Assembly: GCF_041415945.1 (NCBI RefSeq)
Contig: NZ_JBGCUS010000001.1
Coordinates: 2,418,001 to 2,482,000 of the forward strand
Direction: 5' to 3'
DNA length: 64,000 nucleotides
Source: Ancylobacter sp. IITR112
GTDB taxonomy: Bacteria; Pseudomonadota; Alphaproteobacteria; Rhizobiales; Xanthobacteraceae
Shown here: piece by piece, positions 14,448-23,048 of the stretch
Position numbering within the stretch: position 1 is the first letter of the stretch
Layout: every line of letters begins with the position of its first letter
Made by a program: the position numbers and the translations under genes
Notes under the pieces: model-generated
Databases searched by the model: none
What the model was told of the DNA's origin: nothing
The model's input: the letters and a program-made list of their open reading frames with translations, nothing else

Positions 14448-15305
14448 ATGCGCGCCATCGACCCCGCCCCTTACCAGAAGGCCTTCTGGGCCGATTTCGC
14501 CGGGGCTGACCGCAGCCTCGGCGCGGCGCCCATGCTGCAGTGGATCGAGATCCGGCAGCTGCGCGTCGATCCCTCCTACCAGCGCGATATCACGGCCGAG
14601 GGACAGCGCTCCCTGTTCGCGATCGCCCGCGCTTTCGACTGGCGCAAATTCGCGCCCGTCGTCGTGGCGCCCATCGAGGGCGGGCTTTACGCCATCATTG
14701 ATGGCCAGCACCGCACCACGGCGGCGGCGCTGCGGAAGATCGAGAGCGTGCCCTGCGAGGTGGTGATCGCCGACCAGGCCGAACAGGCTTCCGCTTTCGC
14801 CGCCATCAACGGGCAGGTGACGCGCCTGCATTCCATGGCGATTTTTCATGCCCGGGTGAAAGCCGGCGAGAAAGAGGCCGTGCTGTGCGATGAGGTGTGC
14901 CGCGCCGCCGGCGTCACCGTGCTGCGTTATCCCGTCATGGCTTCGCGCATGGAGCGGGGCCAGACCATCGCGCCGAATGTCATCATGTCCGCCATCGCCC
15001 GACATGGGCGTGACGTGGTGCAGGTGGCGCTGTCCTGCGTGACACAGACCGGGGAAGGCAACCCCGGCATGCTGGGCAAGCCGGTGATCGAGGCGCTGTG
15101 CACCGTGCTCGCCGCCACGCCGGAATGGCGGAAGGCGAGCGGCGACCTTCTCGACGCCATGGACGATTTCAACTTCCAGACCGAGCTGACGGAAGCGCGC
15201 GTCGCGCACCATCGCGGCGGCGGGCCGCTGAATGGCGAGCTGTCCTCGCGCATCACCCATTTTCTGCAGCAGCGCCTGCCGCTGCCGACACAAGCGGCGG
15301 AGTAG
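14448..15305 (+). CDS. ParB/Srx-fold N-terminal domain protein
   Basis: 285 residues. The N-terminal 130 residues carry the ParB-like nuclease/CTPase fold signature: WIEIRQLRVDPSYQRDI, then VVVAPIEGGLYAIIDGQHRT (the IDGxHR box) and VPCEVVIADQAEQASAFAAI. DUF6551-like phage proteins share this layout. The C-terminal half is helical. Phage ParB-like proteins have been linked to partition, nicking or methyl-transfer accessory roles; none can be assigned here. Start ATG 14448 follows the previous stop by one base. Confidence 0.75.
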   Translation: MRAIDPAPYQKAFWADFAGADRSLGAAPMLQWIEIRQLRVDPSYQRDITAEGQRSLFAIARAFDWRKFAPVVVAPIEGGLYAIIDGQHRTTAAALRKIESVPCEVVIADQAEQASAFAAINGQVTRLHSMAIFHARVKAGEKEAVLCDEVCRAAGVTVLRYPVMASRMERGQTIAPNVIMSAIARHGRDVVQVALSCVTQTGEGNPGMLGKPVIEALCTVLAATPEWRKASGDLLDAMDDFNFQTELTEARVAHHRGGGPLNGELSSRITHFLQQRLPLPTQAAE

Positions 15306-15309
15306 TGGC

Positions 15310-15723
15310 ATGAGCTTTGAAGTATGGGGCGAGCCCGAAGACAGCCCGTTTGAAGCCGCGATCGAAGCCGGGTGGCTCGATCCCGGCGACCTGTCAAAAG
15401 CGCTTATCGATGTGATGAACGAGCGCGACCGGCAGCGCCACGCTGAGGGCTGGACGCCAGAGCATGACGACAAGCACGCCAATGGTGAGCTTGCCCTCGC
15501 CGCCGGCAGCTATTGCGAAAGTGCCGCCCGGCCAAACCTTTTCCGCAAGGTACCGGGCGCGGCCTATACGGTGCCTCGCCTCTGGCCGCGCGGCTGGACG
15601 CTCCTTTGGTGGAAGCCGAAGGATCCGCGCCGCGACTTGGTGCGAGCCGGCGCACTCATACTCGCCGAGATCGAGCGGCTGGACCGCGCCGAGGCGAAGG
15701 CCAAGGCGGAGGCCTCGGCATGA
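15310..15723 (+). CDS. Conserved phage early protein
   Basis: 137 residues starting MSFEVWGEPEDS. The central region (DVMNERDRQRHAEGWTPEHD, then DKHANGELALAAGSYC, then PRLWPRGWTLLWWKPKDPRR) matches a type of protein seen in many proteobacterial phages, often annotated only as hypothetical. The D-x-H-x-x-G-E-L-A-x-A-A-x-x-Y helix and W-W-K-P sequence are its signature. No enzymatic motif is evident. ATG 15310 lies 5 bases after the preceding stop. Confidence 0.7.
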   Translation: MSFEVWGEPEDSPFEAAIEAGWLDPGDLSKALIDVMNERDRQRHAEGWTPEHDDKHANGELALAAGSYCESAARPNLFRKVPGAAYTVPRLWPRGWTLLWWKPKDPRRDLVRAGALILAEIERLDRAEAKAKAEASA

Positions 15724-15896
15724 GCCCGCTTCTGCTGCTGTTCTACACTTGGGCCGGCTGGACGCTCGCCGGCCTGGTGCGCATGGGCTTCGTGGAGAGC
15801 GAAGACGAGCGCTTCCGCAAGATCGACCATCTTGCAGGCGTGTCGTTCTTCGCCGCCTGCCTCGCCGCCGTCCTCTGGCTCAGGGGGCAGGCATGA
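15720..15896 (+). CDS. 58-residue two-helix membrane protein
   Basis: Two hydrophobic segments, residues about 3-21 (PLLLLFYTWAGWTLAGLVR) and 41-54 (VSFFAACLAAVLWL), flank a charged loop (MGFVESEDERFRKIDH). Start and stop both overlap the neighbouring genes by ATGA, typical of this operon. Function unknown. Confidence 0.6.
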   Translation: MSPLLLLFYTWAGWTLAGLVRMGFVESEDERFRKIDHLAGVSFFAACLAAVLWLRGQA

Positions 15897-16081
15897 TCCT
15901 GCCCTTTGTCACCATGGCAAATGTATATGCCGATGCAGCCTTGGCGTACCAGGTCGCCGCCGATAACTGGCGGCGCCATGGCCGTCCCGTCTATGTCAAT
16001 CCTGACGTAACGGTACCCGTGCTGCTGGATCGCGCGTGGCGGTGCTGGTCCGCCGCGATTGGCAGGGGTATCACGCTATGA
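15893..16081 (+). CDS. 62-residue uncharacterised phage protein
   Basis: The ATGA overlaps on both sides support a real small gene. The sequence is amphipathic (ANVYADAALAYQVAADNWRR, then VPVLLDRAWRCWSAAIGRGI) without a recognisable motif. The stop overlaps the primase start, so translation is probably coupled. Confidence 0.55.
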   Translation: MILPFVTMANVYADAALAYQVAADNWRRHGRPVYVNPDVTVPVLLDRAWRCWSAAIGRGITL

Positions 16082-17214
16082 CCCCGCGCCCCGACACCGA
16101 CCAGCTGAAAGCCCTCGCGCAGGACAATCTGCGCTCCATTCTCGACCAGCTGGCGCCCGGCGGGCGGCATCAGGGCGGCGGGCGGGCGCATTATCTCGTC
16201 TCCAACCCCATGCGGCGGGACCGCACGCCGTCGCTGTGCGTGTGGACGCGCGGCACGGCCGCCGGCAGCTTCAAAGATTTCGGCGACCCGGACGAAACCA
16301 AGGGCGATATTTTCGGCCTTGTCGCCTATCTCAACGGCCGGCCGATCAAGGATTTTGCCTTCGCGGCGCAGTGGCTGCGCGACATGCTCGGCATCGAGCA
16401 CATGACGGCCGAGGACCGCCGCGCCGCCGCTGAAAGCCGCGCCCAGCGCCGGCGGGAGAACGCGGAAAGCGAGGAGCGCAAGCGCCGCAACGGCCAGAAG
16501 CGGGCGCACCAGCTATGGATGTCCGGCCGGCTGGTGATGCCCGGCACGCCGGCATGGGCCTATCTCGCGGCGCGCGGGATCCCGCTCGACCAGGTGCGGC
16601 ACTATTCCGGCGAGCTGCGCTATCTGCCGGCGGCCGAATACTGGATGGCGGCGGAGTGGGGCGAGCGGATCGAGCACGGGCGCACCCAGCGCTACAAGGT
16701 GCGCCCCGGGCCGCGCTACCCCGCCATCCTCACGCCGCTGCGCGATGCGGAGGGCTCCATGCGGGCGCTGCACTACACCTTTCTCGCGCCAGACGGCAGC
16801 GGCAAGGCAGAGGTGGAAAAGCCCAAGCTCATCTGGCCCGAGCAGCTGGGGCTTTCCATGTGGATCGCCCACGGGCCGAGCGGGCTGAACCCCTGCCAGG
16901 CGGACGCGGCCGACGGCGTGACCGGCCCGCTTTGCCTGACCGAGGGGCTGGAAGACGGGCTTTCCGCCGCGCTGGCGGTGCCGGAGCTGCGCGTGTGGGG
17001 CGCGATCTCGCTGGGCAACCTGGCGCACCAGCCGGTGGATCGACCGTGCGTCTCTGAAATCTACGTCGCCGCGCAGAACGACTGGGGCAAGGCGCAGGCG
17101 CTGGCGACGCTGCAGCGGGCGGAAGCCACGCTGTCCCGCGCCGGCAAGCCCATGGCGCGCCTGCCCGCCTTCACCGGCAAAGACCTCAACGACACCCTGA
17201 CAGGAAAGGACTGA
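16078..17214 (+). CDS. Phage DNA primase with Toprim domain
   Basis: 378 residues. The N-terminus (DQLKALAQDNLRSILDQLAP, then SNPMRRDRTPSLCVWTRG and FGDPDETKGDIFGLVAYLNG) corresponds to the zinc-ribbon-like entry region of phage primases, though the zinc cysteines are absent. The Toprim part shows LTEGLEDGLSAALAV (the E-G-x-x-D motif) near residue 285 and a downstream strand (EIYVAAQNDWGKAQALATL). It would make RNA primers for phage replication together with the helicase at 17890. The Toprim assignment is confident; the polymerase core is less obvious. Confidence 0.82.
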   Translation: MTPRPDTDQLKALAQDNLRSILDQLAPGGRHQGGGRAHYLVSNPMRRDRTPSLCVWTRGTAAGSFKDFGDPDETKGDIFGLVAYLNGRPIKDFAFAAQWLRDMLGIEHMTAEDRRAAAESRAQRRRENAESEERKRRNGQKRAHQLWMSGRLVMPGTPAWAYLAARGIPLDQVRHYSGELRYLPAAEYWMAAEWGERIEHGRTQRYKVRPGPRYPAILTPLRDAEGSMRALHYTFLAPDGSGKAEVEKPKLIWPEQLGLSMWIAHGPSGLNPCQADAADGVTGPLCLTEGLEDGLSAALAVPELRVWGAISLGNLAHQPVDRPCVSEIYVAAQNDWGKAQALATLQRAEATLSRAGKPMARLPAFTGKDLNDTLTGKD

Positions 17215-17217
17215 GCC

Positions 17218-17832
17218 ATGAGCGGCAACGACACCACCGAGCCGACCCCGCCGGAAGACATGCGCACCACGCCGCTCACCTGGGAGGAGCTGGCGCCATT
17301 CTCGATCGCCGGCACGATCGAGCTGGCGGGCGACGTGCTGGAAGGCGCCGAACAGGCGTACATCGCGCACACCGAGCCGCATTACCACACCGAATGGGTC
17401 GGCTGGGGCGTGCTGGCGCTGGTGAGCGACGAGCAGGCGGCCGAGGTGATCCGCTATGCGATCGAGCGCCGGCCGGCGCCGGAAGTGCTGTTCAACAAGA
17501 TGCGCGAGCTGGGGCATATCACCGGCGTGTGGGAGGAACTGACGCCGGTGGATCGCGCCAGCTTCGAGCTGGCGGCGCGCCTCCTTCCCGCCGTGGCGGA
17601 CGTGGCCGAGGTGATGAACGCGGAAATGGTCCGCCGCAATCCGCCGCCGGTGCCGGCGACGGCCGCGCGGCTCGTCGACATCGAGGACACGATCCTTGAG
17701 CGCGTCGACGGCATCGACGACATCGACCCGCAGATGGCGGCCGCCCGCGCCAAGGCTGACGAGGAAGCCGCCAAGCGCGAGGCGGAAAAGAAGCCGGCCA
17801 AGGCGAAAAAGCGCTCGATCGCTGACGCCTGA
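17218..17832 (+). CDS. Uncharacterised phage protein between primase and helicase
   Basis: 204 residues, acidic, not recognised. A central helical domain (VLALVSDEQAAEVIRYAIER, then NKMRELGHITGVWEELTPVD) is followed by a Lys/Ala-rich tail (AKREAEKKPAKAKKRSIADA) that could bind nucleic acid or mediate contacts. Position between primase and helicase suggests a replication accessory role; this is positional inference only. Confidence 0.65.
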   Translation: MSGNDTTEPTPPEDMRTTPLTWEELAPFSIAGTIELAGDVLEGAEQAYIAHTEPHYHTEWVGWGVLALVSDEQAAEVIRYAIERRPAPEVLFNKMRELGHITGVWEELTPVDRASFELAARLLPAVADVAEVMNAEMVRRNPPPVPATAARLVDIEDTILERVDGIDDIDPQMAAARAKADEEAAKREAEKKPAKAKKRSIADA

Positions 17833-17839
17833 CCCTTCC

Positions 17840-17860
17840 CGGGCGCCCGGGCGGCGCCCG
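17840..17860. other. GC-rich hairpin before the helicase gene
   Basis: CGGGCGCC and GGCGCCCG form a perfect 8-bp stem with a 5-base loop, 30 bases upstream of the helicase start. There is no T-run afterwards, so it is not a typical terminator; it may modulate translation or processing. Confidence 0.4.
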
Positions 17861-17889
17861 TACTTCCTGCCAGCAGTTCCGAGGCCTGA

Positions 17890-19761
17890 ATGTCCGCTGC
17901 CACTGGTAAAGACGCGATCGCGGCCGGCTTTAGCGTTGCGCAGCGCAACCTGCGCCGCCGGCGCGCGGTGAAAGACCCCGAGCGGGACAAGCCGATGTCG
18001 ATCGGCGACGAGATCGTGCCGCCCGGAGGCTGGGGACACCTGGCGGCGCCGGACGGTATGCCGCCGGGCTGTCCCGTCCAGGTGCTCGGCATGGATGGCG
18101 ACGTGCTTTATGTGATCGACGCGCTGGGGCAGCTCGCCAGCATTTCCGACCATGCCTTCGGGCAGAACAAGGTGCAGCGGCTGTTTCTCAACCGCATGGG
18201 CTATCTCTATTGGGCGTTTCCGCGCATCGGCAAGGGCGGCAAGGTCGACGGCTTCGACACGGTGGCGGTGCGCGATGCGCTGTACCGTGCCGCCGGCGAG
18301 AAAGGCATGTGGAGCGCCGGCGACCGGGTGCGCGGCCTGGGCGGCTGGACCGATCGGCGGGGTAATTTCGTCTATCACTCCGGCGAAGCGCTCTATGTGA
18401 ACGGTCAGGAGCGCCCCACCGGCGACTATGATGGCCACTTCTACCCGCGCCGCCCGCAGAAGCCGGAGCCGTGGCCGAGCGAGGTGACGGATGAAATGCT
18501 GGTCAAGACAGGCCTGCTGGACGCGCTGGCGAATTTCACCTTCGAGCGCGAGATCGACAAGATCTTCATCTTGGGCTGGTTGTGCGCCGCCTTCTACGGC
18601 GCGGCGCTGCCCTGGCGCCCGATGATCTTTGTGGTGGGCGATCGCGGCGTCGGCAAATCAACGCTGCAGGCGCTGATCAAGGGCGTGCTGGGCGACGCGC
18701 TGCACGCCACGGCCGACACCACGCCCGCGGGCATTTATCAGCGTGTCGGTCAGGACAGCCTGCCGGTGGCGGTGGATGAGTTGGAAGCCGGCGCGAACAA
18801 TGACCGCGTGAAGGGCGTGGTGGCCCTCGCCCGCCTCGCCGCTTCCGGCGCCGTTCAGTTTCGTGGCGGCTCCAACCATGTCGGCACCAGCTTCACCGCC
18901 AAGAACTGCTTCTTCTTCAGCGCCATCAACATGCCGCCCGTGCCGCCGCAGGACCTGTCGCGCATGGCGATCATCCACCTGCAGCGCCGGCCGGCGGGCT
19001 ATTCCGCCAAGCCGGCCACGGTGGATGCCGACGTGCTCGGCCAGATGGTGCTGCGCCGGCTCACCGATCGCTGGCCGGCTTTCGAGGCGACCTATCAGGA
19101 ATATCGGCAGGCGCTGGCACGCGGCGGGCATGACGGGCGCGGCCAGGACACCTATGGCACGCTGCTCGCCTGTGCCGATCTCCTCCTCGGTGATGGGCTG
19201 CTGGAAGAGCTGGGCATGCCGACGATCGACAGCGGGCTTGACCGCTGGGCGCAGCTGCTCAGGCCTTCCTCGCTGCCCGAGCACGAAGACGCCACCGACA
19301 ACTGGCGCGCCTGCCTCAACCATCTCCTCACCTCCCGCATCGATGCCTGGCGCGGCGGTGTGCGCCAGTCGGTCGGCCAGCTACTCGACGATCTCGGCGA
19401 CGGCGCGAACGGTGCCGTGACGCTGAAGGAGGCCAACGAGCTGCTTGCGCAGATCGACCTCAAGGTGAGGGAAGCGGCCGACGTGCTCCCGAACCAGATC
19501 GGCGGAAAGGTGCTGTTCGTGCCGAACCAGAGCCAGATGCTCGCCCAGGTGTTCAAGGGCGAGAAATGGGCGGGCGAAGGCTCCACCGGCTCCTGGTCCG
19601 GCGCGCTGCGGCAGGGGCTCCACACGGGCGTTATCTTCAAGGACAAGCGCTTCAACAAGGAGCGCATCAACGGCATCGAGCGGCGGTGCACGCTGGTGAA
19701 CCTACGCGAGCTGAATTTCCTGATGGACAGGGAACGCGCGGCCGATGCCGAGGAAGACTAA
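17890..19761 (+). CDS. Phage replicative helicase / P-loop ATPase
   Basis: 623 residues. The central ATPase core shows Walker A GDRGVGKST (about residues 253-261), Walker B-like LPVAVDELEAG and a sensor-like segment FSAINMPPVPPQDLSRMAII. This arrangement resembles the SF3/DUF927-like helicases that follow Toprim primases in phages and integrative elements. The N-terminal 220 residues contain aromatic-rich strands (VQRLFLNRMGYLYWAFPRIG). It would unwind phage DNA beside the primase at 16078. The last 17 bases overlap the next gene. The helicase family within SF3/AAA+ is not certain. Confidence 0.8.
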   Translation: MSAATGKDAIAAGFSVAQRNLRRRRAVKDPERDKPMSIGDEIVPPGGWGHLAAPDGMPPGCPVQVLGMDGDVLYVIDALGQLASISDHAFGQNKVQRLFLNRMGYLYWAFPRIGKGGKVDGFDTVAVRDALYRAAGEKGMWSAGDRVRGLGGWTDRRGNFVYHSGEALYVNGQERPTGDYDGHFYPRRPQKPEPWPSEVTDEMLVKTGLLDALANFTFEREIDKIFILGWLCAAFYGAALPWRPMIFVVGDRGVGKSTLQALIKGVLGDALHATADTTPAGIYQRVGQDSLPVAVDELEAGANNDRVKGVVALARLAASGAVQFRGGSNHVGTSFTAKNCFFFSAINMPPVPPQDLSRMAIIHLQRRPAGYSAKPATVDADVLGQMVLRRLTDRWPAFEATYQEYRQALARGGHDGRGQDTYGTLLACADLLLGDGLLEELGMPTIDSGLDRWAQLLRPSSLPEHEDATDNWRACLNHLLTSRIDAWRGGVRQSVGQLLDDLGDGANGAVTLKEANELLAQIDLKVREAADVLPNQIGGKVLFVPNQSQMLAQVFKGEKWAGEGSTGSWSGALRQGLHTGVIFKDKRFNKERINGIERRCTLVNLRELNFLMDRERAADAEED

Positions 19762-20017
19762 GGCGGGCTGTCCGCACGACCAGGCGCAGGACTGCCCGCT
19801 CTATTGGGCCACGCATGGCACCGGCGGGCTGGGTTGTGATGATGGCGAGCTGTGGCGGGGCAGCTGTGCCGCTGACCGTGGGCTCGACTACACCGCCGCT
19901 CTCGCCCACCTTCAGGCCCGGGATCCTCGCCTGGTGGCGGAATGCACGTTCCGCCGCGAGGAGCGCGCCGCCCGCGCCCAGCGCGCCCGCAACATGCGCG
20001 CGGCCGGGGTGCATTGA
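19745..20017 (+). CDS. Small Cys-containing phage protein
   Basis: 90 residues; five cysteines in the sequence (GCPHDQAQDCPLYWATHG, then GCDDGELWRGSC, then ECTFRREERA) suggest a metal-binding or disulfide-bonded fold, and the C-terminus is a basic helix (EERAARAQRARNMRAAG). It is the last gene of the rightward early block and overlaps the helicase gene by 17 bases. Function unknown. Confidence 0.65.
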   Translation: MPRKTKAGCPHDQAQDCPLYWATHGTGGLGCDDGELWRGSCAADRGLDYTAALAHLQARDPRLVAECTFRREERAARAQRARNMRAAGVH

Positions 20018-20651
20018 TCAAACCCCGATAGGCTTGTTCTCGCGCTGTACGAATGGCCACCCGGCAAGAACGGGTTGTGACCATTCGCGAGGGCGGCCAA
20101 TCCTCCCTCACCCTGCCCCTGCCTGCCTCGCCTCAGAGACCGCAAGGCACCCGCACCCGAGCCCTTAGCGTCGGTATTGCCTCCCCGCACCCGGGCCCAA
20201 GGGTCCTAATCGGAGCCGCGCTGGTCGCGCGGCCGGTCCATTGCCGGCGCGCCTGACGGCGCGCATGCGGCCGTCCGCCCCGCCGCTTCTGCCCGCCATG
20301 GCGCACCCAGCCGCAGCGCGGCAGGGCGGACAGTTGACGCGGGCGGCGCGGCCCTACGGTCGCTCGGCGCGGACAGAGCGGCAGGGCGACGGGTGCGGGG
20401 TGAGACACCGCGACACCAGCCTGCGACACCTCCGGCGCGAATTTTCCTTAAAAATCAACGGCGCGACACCTGCGACACGTGCGACACCTCACGCGCGCGC
20501 TATACGATCATGCGCGCGCGCATTGTGAGAGAGATAGGTGTCTCAAGTGTCGCAAGTGTCTCAATACGCAAAAAGATCAATGATCTTGATCAGTTGACCC
20601 GCGACACCCGGCGCGACACTCGCGACACCTGATAAAAAAGGGGGCGGATAG
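20018..20651. other. 634-bp gene-free region between replication and packaging modules
   Basis: No ORF here has plausible coding character. The region contains two hairpins: CGAATGG/CCATTCG (20050-20056 and 20081-20087) and a perfect GCGCGCC-TGAC-GGCGCGC (20247-20264). A block rich in GCGACAC motifs follows (20404-20658), including an AT-rich patch at 20565-20592 with GATCAA-TGATC-TTGATC (20575-20591). Such a layout fits a replication origin, a cos/pac-adjacent region or a late control region; the sequence alone does not decide. Confidence 0.6.
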
Positions 20652-20658
20652 GTGTCGG
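20404..20658. repeat. Array of GCGACAC motifs in both orientations
   Basis: Forward copies of GCGACAC: 20410, 20423, 20463, 20472, 20481, 20601, 20613 and 20622, plus GAGACACC from 20402. Inverse copies: GGTGTCTC at 20537, AGTGTCGC at 20546, AGTGTCTC at 20555 and GGTGTCGG at 20651, the last containing the GTG start of the next gene. Forward copies flank the central inverse group on both sides. Another GACACC/GGTGTC pair follows at 21256-21282. Confidence 0.75.
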
Positions 20659-21257
20659 ACCCGAAGCATGGCGTCGCTGCGGTCGTTTCAGGGGTGTTGA
20701 GGGACGCGCCGGCGGCGGAAATTTCCGGCGCGGGCGGCGGCGACCAGCTCGACCTGCTGGGCAATGCCGATGCCGAGACGCCGGTGGGTGCCCTCGTGCG
20801 GAAACGGTCGGGTGCGGGGCGCCCGGTCGGGGCCCAGAACCGCGTCACCCGCGACATCCGCCGGCTGCTGCTGTCGCAGTTCAAGCACCCGCTTATTGCC
20901 CTGGCGGAAATCTACTCGACGCCGACCACCGAGCTGGCATCGCACCTGGGCTGCAAGCCGGAAGCGGCGCTGGGCGTACAGGTGCGCGCGGCGGCCGAGG
21001 TGGCGCCGTATCTGACTGCGAAGCAGGCGGCGGTGGATGACAAGGGCGCGGCGGTCATGCCGTCGCTCCACCTCAATTTCGGGGTGCCGGCCAGCGCGCC
21101 GATGGCGGGCGACGGGCGCAACACGCTGTCCATCGAGGCGATTGCGAAAGCGTCGCAGGATCAATGGCTTAGCGCGGCGATGGATGACGGGTCGCACGAT
21201 GATGGGTCGCACGATGAGGCACAAGCCATTGAGGATGAAAGCGAAAGCGATGATTGA
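20652..21257 (+). CDS. Candidate terminase small subunit
   Basis: 201 residues, GTG start at 20652 (the only start that fits; the ORF opens MSDPKHGVAAVVSGV). The centre (SGAGRPVGAQNRVTRDIRRL, then LLSQFKHPLIALAEIYSTPT) is a type found directly upstream of the large terminase in many podoviruses of alphaproteobacteria and resembles a DNA-binding terminase small subunit; the C-terminus is very acidic (DEAQAIEDESESDD) with a repeated DDGSHD. The role is inferred mainly from position. The GTG lies inside the last inverse GACACC motif of the upstream array. Confidence 0.6.
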   Translation: MSDPKHGVAAVVSGVLRDAPAAEISGAGGGDQLDLLGNADAETPVGALVRKRSGAGRPVGAQNRVTRDIRRLLLSQFKHPLIALAEIYSTPTTELASHLGCKPEAALGVQVRAAAEVAPYLTAKQAAVDDKGAAVMPSLHLNFGVPASAPMAGDGRNTLSIEAIAKASQDQWLSAAMDDGSHDDGSHDEAQAIEDESESDD

Positions 21258-21554
21258 CACCATGATGGAAAATCACGGTGTCATCGCCTCGCGCGCGCGA
21301 GGGGCATCGCGCCAGCCCGTCCGCCTGGTTCAGGTGGCGGCCTCGGCGCCGGGGCATGCGGCACCCCCCTCCCCCCCTCGCTTGCGGTGCCATGGTGTGG
21401 ACGGCCTCCCCCGAACGCCCCCCTCCCCCATGCCCGCCGGCCCATGCGTTCGCACACCGATCAGCGTTTGGGGCCGAATTGAAACCGTGGGCGCCGAGGG
21501 GTTGGGGTTGGAGGGTGCGGGCTCCCCTCGCGAGGCCGGGAAAGGGTCGGGGGT
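21258..21554. other. Gene-free gap before the large terminase
   Basis: Apart from long shadow readings, no gene is supported. It holds a GACACC (21256-21261) / GGTGTC (21277-21282) inverted pair and a CGAGGGG (21495-21501) / CCCCTCG (21534-21540) inverted repeat. A packaging (pac or cos) signal could lie here, since it separates the two terminase genes. Confidence 0.4.
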
Positions 21555-23048
21555 ATGAGCGACGCACCCGAGCTGCTGCGCGCATGGGCGCCGCCGGGCC
21601 CGGTCTCCCAGGCCTTCGCGCTCGACTTCTCCTCGCTGGTCAAGGGCATCATGGGCCCCGTCGGCGGCGGCAAGACCACCACCTGCATCTTTGCCAGCCA
21701 GGCCTTTGCCGCCTCGATGCCCACGTGCATGGATGGCGTCGTGCGCTCCAAGGGCGTGGTGGTGCGCGACAGCTTCCGCACGCTGGAAAAGACCACGCTG
21801 GCGAGCTGGTTCACCTGGTTCCCGAAGGATCACCCCAGCTGGACCTTTACCGGCGGCAATGACCGGCCGGCCGTGCACACGCTGCGCTTTCACCTGCCGG
21901 GCGAGCGCATCCTCGAAAGCATCACCGAGTTCGTCGGCATCGGCGCCGCCCGGGTCGAGGACATATTGCGCGGCTGGGAAGGGTCGTGGGGCTGGCCAAA
22001 CGAAGCCGACCTGATGGCACCCGACGTGCTGGACTATCTCACCCAGCGTATTCGCCGCTACCCATCCAAGCGCATGCTGCCTCCGGGGATCGATCCGCCC
22101 GGCCAGATACTTATGGATTTCAACGCACCCGACATCGACAACTATCTGCACGATAGACTTGTCGAGAATAAGCCGGAAGGTTGGGCGTTCTATCCCCAGC
22201 CGGGTGGCCTCGATCCCGGCGCCGAGAACCTGCAGAACCTGCCGAGCGACTATTACCAGCGGGTGATGCAGGGCAAGCCGGACTGGTGGGTCCGCCGCTT
22301 CATCCATAACAAATGGGGCTACTCGCGCAGCGGAACGCCGGTCTATCCCGAGTTCAACGAAAACCTGCACGTCGCGAAGAAGGAGCTGGTTCCCGACCCG
22401 CGCCTGCCGATCAAGATCGCGCTCGATGCCGGCGGACACCCTTCGGCGGCGATCCTGCAGCCCATGCCGAACGGCCAGCTGCGTATGACAGATGAGCTTT
22501 ATCTCGGTCAGGGCGTCGGCCCCACGCGCTTTGCCCGCGCGCTGGTGGCACTGGTTCTGGAGCGCTACCCCAATTGCCCCCTGCTGCCGGGCGTGTGCGA
22601 CCCGTCCGCCATCCATGGCGCCGACCGCGAGGAAGGTGAAATGAGCTGGAACGAGATCGTCGGTCAGGCGTTGGGCATTCCGATCATGCCGGCGGCCTCG
22701 AACGATATCGGCCTGCGCACTGACGGCGTGCGCCAGCAGCTCACGACGCTGATCGACGGTCACCTGCCGGCCTTCATCGTCTCGCCGCGCTGCAAATGGG
22801 CGGTGCGCGGCTTCGCCTACGGCTACCGCTTCGTCCGTATCGGCGCCAATCCGCAGGCCAATTTCCGCACCCTGCCGGAGAAAAACGAGTTCTCGAACGT
22901 CCATGACGCCATTCAGTACGGCGTCATGGACGTGGTGGGGCTGCACGGCATTATCACCAAGGCGGCGGGCGCCGGCCGCGCCCGCGTGCGGGATGACCGC
23001 GCCCCCTCCACCCAGCGCCCCGGCGATTTCGACGTGTTCGCGGTATGA
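21555..23048 (+). CDS. terL: Terminase large subunit
   Basis: 497 residues. The N-terminal ATPase carries Walker A GPVGGGKTT (about residues 34-42) and a segment ESITEFVGIG; the C-terminal nuclease has an Asp-containing strand IKIALDAGGHPSAAI, a CDPSAIHGADREEGE loop and a final HDAIQYGVMDV, the RNase H-like fold of terminases. It packages phage DNA into the procapsid through the portal. It is followed with a 4-base overlap by a gp13-like gene. Assignment is firm from motifs and neighbours. Confidence 0.92.
   Translation: MSDAPELLRAWAPPGPVSQAFALDFSSLVKGIMGPVGGGKTTTCIFASQAFAASMPTCMDGVVRSKGVVVRDSFRTLEKTTLASWFTWFPKDHPSWTFTGGNDRPAVHTLRFHLPGERILESITEFVGIGAARVEDILRGWEGSWGWPNEADLMAPDVLDYLTQRIRRYPSKRMLPPGIDPPGQILMDFNAPDIDNYLHDRLVENKPEGWAFYPQPGGLDPGAENLQNLPSDYYQRVMQGKPDWWVRRFIHNKWGYSRSGTPVYPEFNENLHVAKKELVPDPRLPIKIALDAGGHPSAAILQPMPNGQLRMTDELYLGQGVGPTRFARALVALVLERYPNCPLLPGVCDPSAIHGADREEGEMSWNEIVGQALGIPIMPAASNDIGLRTDGVRQQLTTLIDGHLPAFIVSPRCKWAVRGFAYGYRFVRIGANPQANFRTLPEKNEFSNVHDAIQYGVMDVVGLHGIITKAAGAGRARVRDDRAPSTQRPGDFDVFAV

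Noticed and set aside
16513-18438. 641-codon minus-strand open frame across primase and helicase genes
   Set aside because: Runs antisense to Toprim and ATPase motifs on the plus strand; composition is that of a shadow frame.
20247-20264. Perfect GC hairpin as a terminator of the early operon
   Set aside because: No T-run follows and the hairpin lies 230 bases after the last early stop; kept only as part of the gap description.
20404-20658. GCGACAC array as a CRISPR
   Set aside because: Repeat unit is only 7-8 bases, spacing is irregular and both orientations occur; no cas genes in the window.
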